Source of the DNA: Muricea muricata
Lineage: Eukaryota > Cnidaria > Anthozoa > Malacalcyonacea > Plexauridae
Direction of reading: 5' to 3'
Assembly (NCBI GenBank): GCA_963855995.1
Contig: OY979726.1
Coordinates: forward strand, 5,810,201-5,874,200
DNA: 64,000 bases
Below the pieces are notes generated by a model, which made no database searches, was not told the DNA's origin, and saw nothing but the letters and a program-made list of their open reading frames with translations. Made by a program: the position numbers and the translations under genes. This document shows, in pieces, positions 51,101 to 61,954 of this stretch. The first letter of the stretch is position 1. Every line of letters begins with the position of its first letter.

Positions 51101-54100
51101 CTGTGGCAGATATACAGGAATTAATAGTATAATTATACTGAATTTTTGCAACATTATCTAGTCAATTGCAGCCGTTGGAGCCATGTTGGGTGCCTTAGTC
51201 GGTCCCTATACAATTGACAGATTTGGTAGAAAGTTCAACATAATGATGTGCTCTGTGCCATTTGTTTGTGGTTGGACCATGGTTGCGGGGGCAAAAGCAG
51301 TGTCAGTTTTTTATCTTGGAAGATTTATAGTTGGTCTTGGCCTGGGAGCAATATCATTGACAGTTCCAGTAAGTGCCAAGCTGAATGTAGGGTGTTATGA
51401 AACTAAGAACTCTAAAACTATCTTTGTCAAATTTGGCTGAAGATTTATACTGAAAAACAACGAATGAATGATAAAATAAACAATAAATGACGTTGTATGG
51501 GGTCAAAGTTTAGAGGACTTAGTTTTCAAGACACCTCTGAATGTATATGACATGCAAATGCATGACCTGTAAGGTCTGAACGAGTGATGCTCACATGGTG
51601 TTTTTCCCAGTTGTACATTGCAGAGATTTCCCCAGCCAAGTACAGAGGTACCCTCGGGAGTGCCAATCAGTTGGGTGTCACAGTTGGAGGTCTTTTAGGA
51701 TACAGTCTTGGGGCTGGTATGCGCTGGCACTGGTTAGCCATTGCTGGTGCGGTACCATCCGCCTTAATGGTAATCCTTATGTTTCATTTCCCGGAGACAC
51801 CTCGTTGGTTGATAAAGAATGGCAGAATAAGTGAGGCTCGGGAGGTTTTGGTCTTTTTAAGAAAAACATCGTATGAAAAATGTGAGGATGAATGTAGAGA
51901 AATCCAGGAAACTTTGGGTTTGTTTTATTCTTTGATTTTATCAGATATTACTATTTTTGAAAAGATAACTATTGTAAACATAACGAAAAATATGGCAGCG
52001 TGTACATTTTGCCAGAATGCATTGGGATCATAAAGCTAAACAACTGAAAAACAGATGCCAAGAAAAACACACAAGGACACGACACTTTAACAAAACAAAG
52101 AAAATATAATCTCCTCTCTTATGCTTGTTCTTCAACAGACGTCAATTTGTTTTTTGGAACGATTTTCGACCGCATTGCATTCTGGTAAAATGTACATTTG
52201 CCATCACAGTGCATTTTGTGAAGACAATTTTTTTACTGAGAAAAGATACTGTTGTTGAAAATAGCCAGGAGCGTAGCGTGGGGGTGGGCGTAACAACCCC
52301 ACGTTCCACTGGGCGCCTGGTAACACCTGAGTCGGTCAGTAATTTAGGGACGGCCGTCGGTGAAATCGCTAACTCTTCTACTGTGCCTAAACTGTTCATT
52401 TACCGACAAAGGAAATTGGTTATCGGTGAAAATAAATTTTATGTTTATGGTTCACAGTTTATGGTTCTCCAGTTGTAAAAATTTGTAAATATGTTTCTAA
52501 TTATAAGTAATAGCATGGCTTGAGGGAGATAGTGATTAAATGGCCCCGTAACCTGAGGGAGGTTTGTGAAATTCCACAAACCTCCCGAGAGTAAGGGGCC
52601 ATTTAATCACTAATCTCCCGAAAAGCCATGCTACTAGTTTGTAATAGGATAGTTGACAAGAGTTTCCAAGCATATAATTTGTTTTTACTAATTGTTCAAA
52701 CTTCTGTGAGAATAATAACACTTTGAATAGATCAGCGTAAGTGGCGCGTATAAATATGAGGGAGTTCCATAGAGTTGAATAGTGTTGTGTTGTGTCGAGT
52801 GTAATTGCATGTTTGACCATCCATAACCGAGCGGGCGACTACAGGGTGTCCCAAAAAAACCCAAAAACTATTGAAATCACCTATTGTTAACATTTGAATG
52901 CCCTAGCACTTGTTAAAAAATTAAAATATCTTTGTAAAGTACGTTTGTTTTGCTCATGGGAATATTGATAAAAATCAAATTGAATAGGCTATAATAATAA
53001 TATGCACTCTGTAGTGTCTAGGTATGAGTTAAAGATAGAGAGAGGGGACTGGGGGGAAAACTAAGATGGCGGATTGAAAGCACATGTTTGTAAATACTTG
53101 CTGTAGAGTTTTAAGCAATTAATACAATATAAAATTGGCGACGAGTGATTTATTTGATGCGAAGGACGTATGGCTACTTCTTTACCAGAATTTCCGCCTT
53201 TCGATGTAAGTTTGGACCCTTCATCACTGGGATTACAATGGAAAAAGTGGACAACTCGTTTGGAAAATTTGTTTGTAGCCTTAGCTATCGAAGATAAGAA
53301 ACGGCAGAAGGCTCTTCTATTGCATTACGGTGGGTCACAGTTATGTGATATTTTTTATACACTTGAGACTGAAGAAGATGTAGAATATCAACAGGTAAAA
53401 GCTAAATTGGATACGTATTTTGAGCCAAAAATCAACATTACTTTTGAGACCTATAGCTTTAGACAGTTAACTCAAGCAGAAGATGAGCCTATTGATAAGT
53501 TTGTCACAAGACTTCGTGAGGCTGCTAGTAGATGCCAGTTTCATGATACTGCACGAGAAATTAAAGATCAAGTGGTACAGAAATGTACTTCAGATCGACT
53601 GAGACGGAAGGCACTGAGGGAAGATCTAAGTTTGGATAATTTACTGAAGGCAGCTCGAGCAATGGAGTTGGCAGATCACCAGGCAATGGCAATGGAAGGT
53701 GAATCGGAGGCTCTAAAGGTTCGTCAACATGATTCGGTTGTGAAATCAGAGAACCAGGAGCAATCCAAACAAAAGGTCGCTGACAAGAAATGCTATAGTT
53801 GTGGTGGGTCGTGGCCCCATTTGGATGGAAGGCGTTCATGTCCAGCTTTTGGTGTAGACTGTCGGAAATGTGGTGTCAAGAACCATTTTGCACGGGTGTG
53901 TAAATCCAAGAAGAAAGTTAGACACATTGTTGAATCAAGTGATAGTGACACTGATGATGACAGCTATCAGGTTTCATCAGTGAAAAGTAACCAGAAATAC
54001 CGCAGTCATGTAACAGTTACAGTTGACAATCATCCGGTTCGTTTTCAAGTCGACTCTGGTGCAGATGTCAATATTATGGATGAAAAGACATTTTCTCATA

Positions 54101-57100
54101 TTAAGTCCCGTGTTAAGTTATCAAAATGTAAAGCTCGACTCTATGCGTTTGGCTCCAGATCACCTTTGCGATTGTTGGGAAAATTTACTGCTACATTATT
54201 GAACAGTGAGAAGTATGATGTTGCTGATATCTATGTGGTACAAGGGACCCATAACGTAGGGTCACTTCTTGGGTTAAGGTCAGCCACAGCATTAGGAATT
54301 CTCAGGATTGTGAATCGTGTTGCATGTGATAATAGCCAAAAAAGTGAAAGAAATTCAACTATGAAAAAGCAAGATCCATCAGTCCGACAAACAGAATCAA
54401 CTTCTCCTGTTACCTCAGTAGACAGTTTAATTGTTGAATATGATGATCTGTTTCACGGTATCGGTAAATTGAAGGGTGTACAAGTCAAACTGCATATTGA
54501 CGACCAAGTACGACCTGTTGCGCAGAAACATCGCCGAGTTCCTTTCCACTTGCGAGAGAAATTAGATACTGAGCTAGAACGATTGGAGAAAGCAGGAATT
54601 ATAGAGAAAGTTGAGACTGCCACCGACTGGGTCTCGCCAATTGTCATAACACCCAAGAAGGGTACGGATGATATACGAGTGTGTGTTGACATGGGAGCAC
54701 CAAATCGCGCCATTAAGAGAGTAAGGCATGTAATTCCAACAATTGAAGATTTACGGCATGATGTTAATGGGGCTAAAGTCTTTTCCAAATTGGACCTTGC
54801 AAAAGGTTTTCACCAGTTGGAGCTCCATGAGGACAGTCGGGGAATAACTACATTTTCAACACACGCAGGCCTTCGGCGGTTTCGCCGCCTTAACTTTGGT
54901 ACCAACTCAGCGCCAGAGATTTTTCATGAGGAACTGCGCAAACTGCTTGTAGGAATCAAGGGAGTTCGTAATATTCATGATGACATTTTGGTCACAGGAA
55001 CTGATGATCAAGATCACCTTAGAGCTTTGTCTGAGACGTTCCAGCGGCTTCGGGAGGCTGGCTTGACACTTAAGCGAAGTAAGTGTGTGTTTGCGCAGTC
55101 CGAGCTAACATTCTTTGGACTTGTTTTCAACAAAGATGGAATTCTACCTGATCCAGACAAAGTGAAGGCAATACAGCATATCAGTGCTCCAACAAATGTA
55201 GCGCAATTACGGTCTTTTTTGGGGATGACAAACTATTCGGCACAGTTTATTCCGGATTACGCTACTCTTGTTGACCCTCTTCGCTCTTTGACCAAGAAAG
55301 ATGCTCGGTGGGCATGGACAGAGAGACACCAAGATTGCTTCGAACAGTTGAAAGAAAGCTTAAAAGAGAATACTTTGTTGAACTATTACGATCCTAACCT
55401 TCGAACGGAAGTAATATGTGACGCATCACCAGTTGGAGTGAGCGCTATACTAGCTCAGTATAAGTCAGGGGAAACGGCACCAAGAGTAATTGCATACAAT
55501 AGCAGAACTCTTACGTCGGTAGAAAGAAGGTATGGTCAGATTGAGCGAGAGTCATTAGCAATTCAGTTTGGATGTCTTAAAAACCAATTGTACTTGTTGG
55601 GTCATGAGTTTACGGTTGTAACAGACCATCAGCCATTGGTCTCTTTGTATAACAATCCTCGCCGCCCGGGACCATTTCGTGTGGAAAGAATGCGGTTAAA
55701 ACTACAAGGTTTTAACTTTCGTGTTGTGTATCGTCCTGGGAAGCACAATCCTTCTGACTATACATCGCGGCAGCCTCTCTCCATGGCACATTCTACCAAA
55801 GCAGATCGGGTGGCGTCGAAAGAGTTAGAGTACCATGTTCATTGGGTGGTTGAAGGAGATGTACCAGCACCTTTAAGTCTTGAAGATATTCAGAGAGAAA
55901 CTAGGAAAGATTGTACCCTTAGTAAGGTTTATGAACATTTGCAACAAGGAACTGACTTTCGAAAAACGGATACAGATTTACAACCTTACCGGGGTATAGT
56001 TGACGAGTTATCTATTGCGCATGGCGTCGTCACTCGAGGTCAGAGGATAGTTTTGCCTAAATCGTTACACAAGAAAGTCATCCGTACGGCACATGAAGGA
56101 CACCAAGGTTTAGTTAAAACCAAACAACTCCTTCGATCACGAGTATGGTTTCCGGGGTTGGAAAAGAAGGTTGAGTCGTACATAAACACGTGTATTCCGT
56201 GTCAAGCCACAGTACATACAGAAGCACAAGAGCCGGTAAAGTCCACAACGTTACCCAAAGGTCCTTGGGAATGCCTGTCCATGGATTTTTACGGTCCTAT
56301 GCCATCGGGCGAATATGTGTTGGTGGTCATTGACGAGTATTCCCGTTTCCCTGAAATCGATATCACTACGTCGACTTCCGCAAAAGCTACCCTACCAAAG
56401 CTTGATCGAATTTTATCTTCATTTGGGATTCCTATCAGTATTAAAACAGATAATGGTCCACCTTTTACATCTAAGACTTTTAACGATTATTGCCGGCTCA
56501 TGGGAATCAAACATCAACTTATTACTCCGAGACACCCACGTGCCAATGGTTTAGTGGAAAATTTTAATCGTATGGTCAAGAAAGTTACACGGACAGCTGT
56601 TATCGAACGTAAGTCTTGGAAACAGGAACTATACACGTTCTTGAGGAGTTATCGAGCAACTCCCCATTCAACTACAGGTGAAAGTCCAGCTAATCTTCTA
56701 TTTCAACGACGACCATACAGAGTACGCTTGCCAGAGCTTCCACCGCCACCGGTTCACGACAAGCTTGTTAGAGATCGTGATGCAAGTCAAAAGGCTATCG
56801 CAAAGAAATATGCTGATCAAAAACATTATGTTAAAGTCAGTCCGATTGTACCTGGCGACAAAGTATTGTTGAAGAATGAGCGAAAAGGAAAACTAATTCC
56901 TTGTTATGATCCACAACCATATGTTGTATCGCGTAAGAATGGCAGTACGTTGGTAGTGGTACGAGAACATCCAGCACACAAGGTTGTCAAACGGGATACG
57001 TCCTGGTTTAAGAAGTTAAAAGAAGGAAGAGAAAAGGAAAGATTGATTCCTGATGAATTGTCAGATGTGGAAAGTGATTTGGAAGTAGCCCGACAGCATC

Positions 57101-59051
57101 CAGTAGATGAGGAGGATGTATTGCCAGTGAATCGGGGCGGTGTGGTCCAAGAGAATGGTCTAGGGGAAAATGTTCTCATTCAACAAGAAGACGAAATACA
57201 TCGAGAAGAAGAAGAAATACATCGAGAAGAAGAAGAAATACATCGAGAAGAAGAAGAAATACATCGAGAAGAAGAAAGACCAAACGAGAATGAAGTACAT
57301 GATCAGGGTGGTGAGAGAATGTTAAGAAGACAGCGAAATCCTCCCAGGTGGCATTCAGATTATGACATGAGAACGGACGAAACAGATTAAAGATAAGTTG
57401 TATAGTATATCCGTATAAGTTAATGTTGTTTTACAACCAAACGAGGGTTGTGTTCAGTGACATTTATAGTTCAATATTTTACGTTGAGTTGTGTTGTGGT
57501 GCTGGAGGGACATAGCACTTTGTTATAGTTATAAACTTTATATTTAAACTTGGGGAGAGATGTAGTGTCTAGGTATGAGTTAAAGATAGAGAGAGGGGAC
57601 TGGGGGGAAAACTAAGATGGCGGATTGAAAGCACATGTTTGTAAATACTTGCTGTAGAGTTTTAAGCAATTAATACAATATAAAACACTCGTAGGCTTAG
57701 TTTTTTTGTCTGGCATAAAAATGGTTAACACTGAGTATTACTATTAATTACGACGGTTATGTCAATAGTTTATCCACTCGTGAATTCAATTTAGTGCTAG
57801 GCATTGGAATTCTAACAATAGATCATTTTCAATAGTTTTTGGGGTTTTTTGGGACACCCTGTAGAACTAATCGACCGCTACAGGGGGATTAGTTAGTAAT
57901 CGCCCGCTACAGCGGGATTAGTTGGTAATCGACCCGGTAAAAACAAAAGAAACCCGGTCAACTATGTAACATAATGGTTACATAACAAATAACCTGATAC
58001 ATGACATACATAGATCCGGCATATTACATGTTGGTCGGTAAAGCTCCGAAACCTGAAAATAGCCTGTCAGTATTCTGATTAGTAAGCGCCCTGTTTGCCA
58101 CTGCGAAAAAAATATAGACTTTATTGTATTTTCGGTGTGTAACCCTAGAAAACGAAGCCTTACTGTAGATATCAGCGCAAATTTAGACAAACTTTTAACA
58201 CTGATCGTTTTCGAAACAGTTTTACACTTTTAATAATGCTCTTAAGGCTTGAAATTTAAATTGAATATTTAGTCTATGTACATATTTATGTAATTAATTT
58301 TGTAATTCAACCTTTTGGTTGCAAAGAATTGATTAAATAAACCATGTATCTATCATCGATCTTTTATTTTATAGAAACCTCGGAACCAATATCACTGCGA
58401 GAGTTGATGAAACCCACACTCTACCGTCCGTTCATAATAGCCATTATGTTGATGGTATTTCAGCAGTTCACTGGAACTAACGCCGTCATTGTGTACGCCT
58501 CGAGAATGTTACGTGACGCAGGTATCAGTGATGCAAACGTGGCTGAAATAGCTATCGGGGTTGTTCAGATTATTGGAACTGGAATTTCTTGTTTAATTGT
58601 TGATAAACTAGGCCGAAGATTTCTGCTTATGTTTCCGACAGCCGTCATGTGTGTAAGCATGATAGTTCTAGGCGCTTCAAGATATTTTAGCGGATTTCCA
58701 AACTATATTACTATAATATGTTTATGCTGTTTTATAACCGGTTTTTCCCTCGGCATGGGCCCAATCCCATGGCTTATAATGTCTGAGATTTTTCCCACCA
58801 AAGTACGTGGTGTAGCAAGCGGTGTAGCGGCGCAGGTTAATTGGCTCGGAGCGTTCATAATAATGAAGTTTTATGTCAACATGAAAGATGCAATGCATCC
58901 ATATGGCTGCTACTGGTTTTTCGCCGCCGTCAGCCTGTCTGCAGTTGTATATGTATTTATATTCATGCCTGAAACCAAAGGGAAAACGTTAGAGGAAATG
59001 GAAGCATTGTTTGCAAATCACCGTGATTTGCGTGGTACAGACTCGATGTAA
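48139..59051 (+). CDS. Sugar transporter copy 2, complete (470 aa)
   Basis: Exons 48139-48360, 51162-51368, 51611-51917 and 58375-59051 sum to 1413 nt and join in phase (0, 0, 1) at GT-AG sites. Exon 1 gives a short N-terminal tail (MRSSAGESLIQSGEYTPLRP) and TM1 with GFVLTYPSPV. Exon 2 has DRFGRK, exon 3 EISPAKYRG and PETPRWL, and exon 4 QQFTGTNAVIVYAS, KLGRR, GPIPWLIMSEIFP and PETKGK. At 470 aa it has the usual length of GLUT6/8 or Tret1-like carriers, 12 TM, transporting hexose or trehalose at plasma or vesicle membranes. Ile is replaced by Thr in the TM7 motif relative to copy 1. Intron 3 holds a mariner-like MITE and an intact Ty3/gypsy element in the same orientation. Confidence 0.9.
50338..50481. 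repeat. Nested hairpin
   Basis: Outer arms AATAGCACTTATGCAGGTTT and its complement; inner arms CCACCAAGCCTCGC and GCGAGGCTTGGTGG. Present only in unit 2, directly upstream of the hAT MITE. Confidence 0.8.
50509..51055. mobile_element. 547-bp hAT-type MITE, 8-bp target duplication
   Basis: The ends CGGTGTTAGCC and GCTGAACACTG are imperfect inverted repeats. ACAATTAC flanks both ends exactly (50501-50508 and 51056-51063), as expected for hAT transposition. The interior is an array of TACTTAAGTA-centred palindromes; 50895-50990 has about three copies of a ~35-38-bp unit (ACTTTTACTTAAGTAAAATT). Absent from unit 1. Confidence 0.9.
52510..52633. repeat. Near-perfect palindrome
   Basis: Arms of about 58 bp starting TAGCATGGCTT and meeting at GTTTGTGAAATTCCACAAAC. 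Absent from unit 1. A short foldback MITE, possibly with TA flanks. Confidence 0.85.
53010..53134 (+). repeat. 5' LTR (125 bp)
   Basis: Begins TGTAGTGTCTAGG, ends CAATATAAAA. Base-for-base identical to 57561-57685 by eye. CACTC precedes it (53005-53009) and follows the 3' LTR (57686-57690). Very short, and ends AAAA rather than the usual CA. Confidence 0.92.
53135..53148 (+). promoter_or_regulatory. Primer-binding site of gypsy element
   Basis: TTGGCGACGAGTGA directly abuts the 5' LTR. TGGCGACGAG-type sequences in this position recur in animal gypsy elements. The cognate tRNA was not identified. Confidence 0.6.
53170..57390 (+). CDS. Gag-Pol polyprotein, Ty3/gypsy (1406 aa)
   Basis: Single frame from ATG 53170. 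Gag-like region to ~200; zinc-knuckle region ~208-247 (CYSCGG..., CRKCGVKNHFARVC); aspartic protease FQVDSGADVN (~293); reverse transcriptase with FSKLDLAKGF (~541) and catalytic NIHDDILVTG (~602, His in place of the usual Tyr/Ser before DD); RNase H with CDASPVG, IERESLA and TDHQPL (~751-820); integrase HHCC (HEGH...CIPC, ~975) and DDE residues in SMDFYGP, KTDNGPP and GLVENFN (~1038-1130). The C-terminus has four tandem 7-residue EEEIHRE-type repeats (57190-57280). Gag and Pol are fused without frameshift. Mag-clade-like by overall look; clade not proven. Confidence 0.95.
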   Translation: MATSLPEFPPFDVSLDPSSLGLQWKKWTTRLENLFVALAIEDKKRQKALLLHYGGSQLCDIFYTLETEEDVEYQQVKAKLDTYFEPKINITFETYSFRQLTQAEDEPIDKFVTRLREAASRCQFHDTAREIKDQVVQKCTSDRLRRKALREDLSLDNLLKAARAMELADHQAMAMEGESEALKVRQHDSVVKSENQEQSKQKVADKKCYSCGGSWPHLDGRRSCPAFGVDCRKCGVKNHFARVCKSKKKVRHIVESSDSDTDDDSYQVSSVKSNQKYRSHVTVTVDNHPVRFQVDSGADVNIMDEKTFSHIKSRVKLSKCKARLYAFGSRSPLRLLGKFTATLLNSEKYDVADIYVVQGTHNVGSLLGLRSATALGILRIVNRVACDNSQKSERNSTMKKQDPSVRQTESTSPVTSVDSLIVEYDDLFHGIGKLKGVQVKLHIDDQVRPVAQKHRRVPFHLREKLDTELERLEKAGIIEKVETATDWVSPIVITPKKGTDDIRVCVDMGAPNRAIKRVRHVIPTIEDLRHDVNGAKVFSKLDLAKGFHQLELHEDSRGITTFSTHAGLRRFRRLNFGTNSAPEIFHEELRKLLVGIKGVRNIHDDILVTGTDDQDHLRALSETFQRLREAGLTLKRSKCVFAQSELTFFGLVFNKDGILPDPDKVKAIQHISAPTNVAQLRSFLGMTNYSAQFIPDYATLVDPLRSLTKKDARWAWTERHQDCFEQLKESLKENTLLNYYDPNLRTEVICDASPVGVSAILAQYKSGETAPRVIAYNSRTLTSVERRYGQIERESLAIQFGCLKNQLYLLGHEFTVVTDHQPLVSLYNNPRRPGPFRVERMRLKLQGFNFRVVYRPGKHNPSDYTSRQPLSMAHSTKADRVASKELEYHVHWVVEGDVPAPLSLEDIQRETRKDCTLSKVYEHLQQGTDFRKTDTDLQPYRGIVDELSIAHGVVTRGQRIVLPKSLHKKVIRTAHEGHQGLVKTKQLLRSRVWFPGLEKKVESYINTCIPCQATVHTEAQEPVKSTTLPKGPWECLSMDFYGPMPSGEYVLVVIDEYSRFPEIDITTSTSAKATLPKLDRILSSFGIPISIKTDNGPPFTSKTFNDYCRLMGIKHQLITPRHPRANGLVENFNRMVKKVTRTAVIERKSWKQELYTFLRSYRATPHSTTGESPANLLFQRRPYRVRLPELPPPPVHDKLVRDRDASQKAIAKKYADQKHYVKVSPIVPGDKVLLKNERKGKLIPCYDPQPYVVSRKNGSTLVVVREHPAHKVVKRDTSWFKKLKEGREKERLIPDELSDVESDLEVARQHPVDEEDVLPVNRGGVVQENGLGENVLIQQEDEIHREEEEIHREEEEIHREEEEIHREEERPNENEVHDQGGERMLRRQRNPPRWHSDYDMRTDETD
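57551..57560 (+). promoter_or_regulatory. Polypurine tract
   Basis: TGGGGAGAGA immediately before the 3' LTR, the expected plus-strand primer for reverse transcription. Confidence 0.7.
57561..57685 (+). repeat. 3' LTR (125 bp)
   Basis: Identical to 53010-53134 and followed by the CACTC duplication. Confidence 0.92.
57866..57945. repeat. ATTAGTnnGTAATCG short repeats
   Basis: Two to three copies of a ~30-bp unit (CGCTACAGnGGGATTAGTTnGTAATCG). Flanks of the mariner-like MITE on the left (GAGCGGGCGAC) pair with these, so the MITE landed in an older palindromic repeat. Confidence 0.5.
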
Positions 59052-59195
59052 GACAGTCTGGCACTGATTGCACATGAAGAGAAACATGAAGAGGGATTAT
59101 GCACATGAAGAGGGATTATGCACCTTTTTTTATTTTTTTGACCCACAGTCACCCACTTGATCATGTAGGACACTTATATAATTACGCAATTTGTG

Positions 59196-59201
59196 AATAA
59201 A
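59196..59201 (+). promoter_or_regulatory. Polyadenylation signal, transporter copy 2
   Basis: AATAAA 145 bp after the stop codon, in the same context as 41936-41941. Confidence 0.6.
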
Positions 59202-60654
59202 TTGCAATCATTTTGAAGAAATCGTCTGCCGACCCAGTTAAATGGAAACGATCGTAAATTGATTACTTAGTTTATGTAAATTACAGGATAATGCTTGTTT
59301 CAATTCAAAACAAAATTAATTTTAAGGGGGTCCACTAGTATTTTTTAGTTTCCAATACAACTAATTAGAGTTTTATTGTGTTGTTATAACAGCTTCCGTG
59401 GCTTAAAAAAAATTTTATTGCTATTGTTGCTAAGCAGAGTGTCTCGTCTGCTTAAATTTAGGTAATTTTGTATGCATGATTGCGAGAAAAATATTTAATA
59501 GCTTGAAGTGAAATTATTTCCTAGTAATGTATAGCGCCTCTAAAATCGATGATTTGTTGATATTTTTTGTTTTCAACTATTTTTGTTTTTAAATTTTGAA
59601 AATGTTTAGAGAACGCCGTAAGCAATATCTTCTACAATTTTTGACAGTCGATACATTTTAAAATTATTAACTAGTGGACCACCTTTAGTTAGCTTACCCA
59701 AGTTACTATTTTGTATTTTGTGATGTTGCGTTCGACAAGGTCATATAGCACCGAGTAGCACCTTCTAATTTATGTATGATGAGAGTGTCTGAGTGGTAAT
59801 GTTGTTTTATAATAAAGTGTAACAATTGTGTTTAACAAGATATTTTTTTTGCAACTTGTAAGACGATTATGAAAAAAAACTCAAGTTGCACCGAGCAGGG
59901 ATTATTGTGAATTTTGAGTTGCGTGCTACCACTTTTTTGAACGGGAACATATTTCTGGAGTTGGGAGTATAATACGTTACAATACGCCAGGCCTTAATTG
60001 TTGTACTGAATATATTCGAGCAGAAGACGAGCAATTGCATTATTAATACATATAACATTTTTTACACTTAAAACTTTACTGAAAACCGATATTGTAACCA
60101 AAGGGGTTAAATTATGCATCAGTGCTAAGACAAGATTTTACTCAGTCAACAAAAACGCCTCCGATTTTTAAAGGTAGAAACACTCATTTGCTTATGTTTT
60201 GTAAAATCAACAATTAATTATTTACAATTAAAAACGTTGAGTTTCATTTTTAATTTGAATTGTCCACTTGTCGATCTCAGCCGCGAGACACCAAAACATT
60301 TTTGCACCCAATTGTATGCATACGGGCTGAACATGTGCAATGGCCTGAAAAAAAGCGTTGGACATTTTTTCGTTGCAGGACAAGTTGAAAGTAATAATGT
60401 ACTGTCAGATTGTTATCGCCGATGAAGTTCCGAGCTTACTGATCGAAAGCTTTGCAATATAGTTTCCTCACAATTATACTTATATTGTTTTTCACCATGC
60501 AAACCTACAAAGAGCTTTTTGACAAAATTATTATAATTGTATTTGAGGTCGGTTATTTTTATGCTAATTTTACCGCATGAGGCTATGTGAGCCATGCGAA
60601 CAGCTAAGTGGACTAACCGCTTACGCGTGGACTTGCAGCTTGCTATGCTTCGTT

Positions 60655-60841
60655 CCCTTTTCACTATTACGCTACGACAAGTTTACCGTAGCGTACTAAA
60701 TTTTATCCGTAGCGCCAAGCGTAGTGGTACGCTGTTGCTACGCTACGGTAAAACACTCCGTCATAGCGTAAACATGATAGTAATAAACGTAGTGATTTTT
60801 TAACGGAGTGCTAGCCGTAGCGTAATAATGTAAACGGGGCC
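60655..60841. mobile_element. ~185-bp MITE private to unit 2
   Basis: Unit 1 reads GCTTCGTTCCTTAGAACG; unit 2 has extra DNA between TTCGTTCC and TTAAAACG. The ends TTTTCACTATTACGCTACG and CGTAGCGTAATAATGTAAAC pair imperfectly; GGGGCC precedes TTA on the right. The interior repeats CGTAGCGTA motifs on both strands. A Harbinger-like TTA target is possible. Confidence 0.7.
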
Positions 60842-61140
60842 TTAAAACGATAAGAAACCTGCCAATCTTAAATTTGGAGCCTCGACCTTCACTTTATACC
60901 CTCGACTTGCGACCCTCGACAGTTACTCAAACTGGTAAAACATGCATATCCTTTTTTGGACCGTACGATATTACTCGCAAAAGCTGATGGTACTTTCGAG
61001 CTCAACGGTCGTTTACATTCGAGAGGCCGTTTTGGTTTCGACACTTGCTTTAGAGAGGGAGTTTACTTCTGAGTTCTTATTTTTGAGCAGGTTAATAATA
61101 TCCATTGGCGGAGAGTTTCTTTACCATTATATTACATTTT

Positions 61141-61154
61141 GGGGGGGGGGGGGC
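61141..61154. repeat. Poly-G tract
   Basis: About fourteen consecutive G just past the duplication boundary. Similar runs occur at 38342 and 46091. Confidence 0.85.
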
Positions 61155-61486
61155 GCTTACTTTCTAGGGGCGCTTACATTCGAGTCTCTCTAGTTATTAC
61201 TATACTACATTACAAGATGTTTAACTCAAATTTGTGTATCTATAGTGCATATATTTTCATACAACCCTGACTGGGGTAAATGTGTCCAGACATAAAAAGA
61301 GCTCAATTTAAACCAGGTTTGAATAAAACCACGTTTTCACCCCGTTAATTATCGTTTGGCAAAGTTAGCTTCAAGTTAGAATCATTTCTTGAAGTAACTG
61401 ACTTCTATGCATTTCTAATCAGTTTTTACGCAATAATTATTCGAAAAATTAATCCCCCTGTAAGTGATTACAGAATGTATCCCAAT

Positions 61487-61766
61487 TATCGTCGATTCCA
61501 GCTAACTTTTCACGGTAATATTCCGAACTTCGTTGTGAAGTTCGGAAGTTCGTTGCGAAGTTCAAAAGTTCGTTTCAGAATTCACAAGCCGGTTTGTAAA
61601 CTAAGCATTTGATTGGCTTCTTTGAGTTCAGGCGCCAATCACAGCCTTTGTTTACAAACCGGCTTGCAAATTCTGAAATGAACTTTGGAACTTTGCAACA
61701 AACATACGAACTTCGCAACGAAATTCGGAATATTACCGTGAAAAGTGACCTGAAATCAACGATAAG
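61487..61766. repeat. 280-bp hairpin MITE
   Basis: Arms of about 120 bp begin TTATCGTCGATT and include CTTTTCACGGTAATATTCCG and CAAGCCGGTTTGTAAAC with their complements. GAAGTTCG is directly repeated within each arm. Located about 0.2 kb upstream of the J-domain gene promoter motifs. Confidence 0.85.
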
Positions 61767-61954
61767 GAATTTTTGCTGTTCAGCCTGTTCCGGATTTTGT
61801 TCCGTTGTTGTGACATTTGAGTGTTTCCATTTTTACTACATGCAAGCGGAAGTTTGTAGGCGGAACAGCGCCCTGGCGGAACTGAAACAGGCGTGTTAAC
61901 TGCGTGTTTATAATCTCTATGGTTACAAGTGTGACAATTGATGACCTTTGATTA

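Larger units (their letters stand above)
53010..57685 (+). mobile_element. Intact Ty3/gypsy LTR retrotransposon
   Basis: Two identical 125-bp LTRs, a 5-bp duplication (CACTC), a primer-binding-type sequence right after the 5' LTR (TTGGCGACGAGTGA, 53135-53148), one uninterrupted Gag-Pol frame and a purine tract (TGGGGAGAGA, 57551-57560) before the 3' LTR. Integrase lies after RNase H, so it is Ty3/gypsy order. No envelope gene. Identical LTRs and an intact ORF imply very recent insertion. It sits inside a mariner-like MITE within intron 3 of the transporter. Confidence 0.95.
52842..57861. mobile_element. Mariner-like MITE interrupted by gypsy element
   Basis: Left end TA|CAGGGTGTCCCAAAAAAACC (52840) and right end GGGTTTTTTGGGACACCCTG|TA (57863). 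Inverted repeats of about 60 bp include AACTATTGAAA and GTGCTAGG. Without the LTR element it is about 340 bp and has no transposase. TA flanks and the CAGGGTGTCCC terminus fit Tc1/mariner. Absent from unit 1. Confidence 0.85.
48413..61060 (+). repeat. Segmental duplication, unit 2
   Basis: Colinear with 34305-44452. Private insertions: ~50237-51110 (hairpin plus hAT MITE), ~52505-57960 (hairpin, mariner-like MITE, gypsy) and ~60655-60841. The left boundary falls 50-60 bp inside intron 1, just after exon 1. Confidence 0.9.

Noticed and set aside
53561..53839. Minus-strand proline-rich frame within the gypsy gag
   Set aside because: Antisense shadow of the Gag-Pol coding region.
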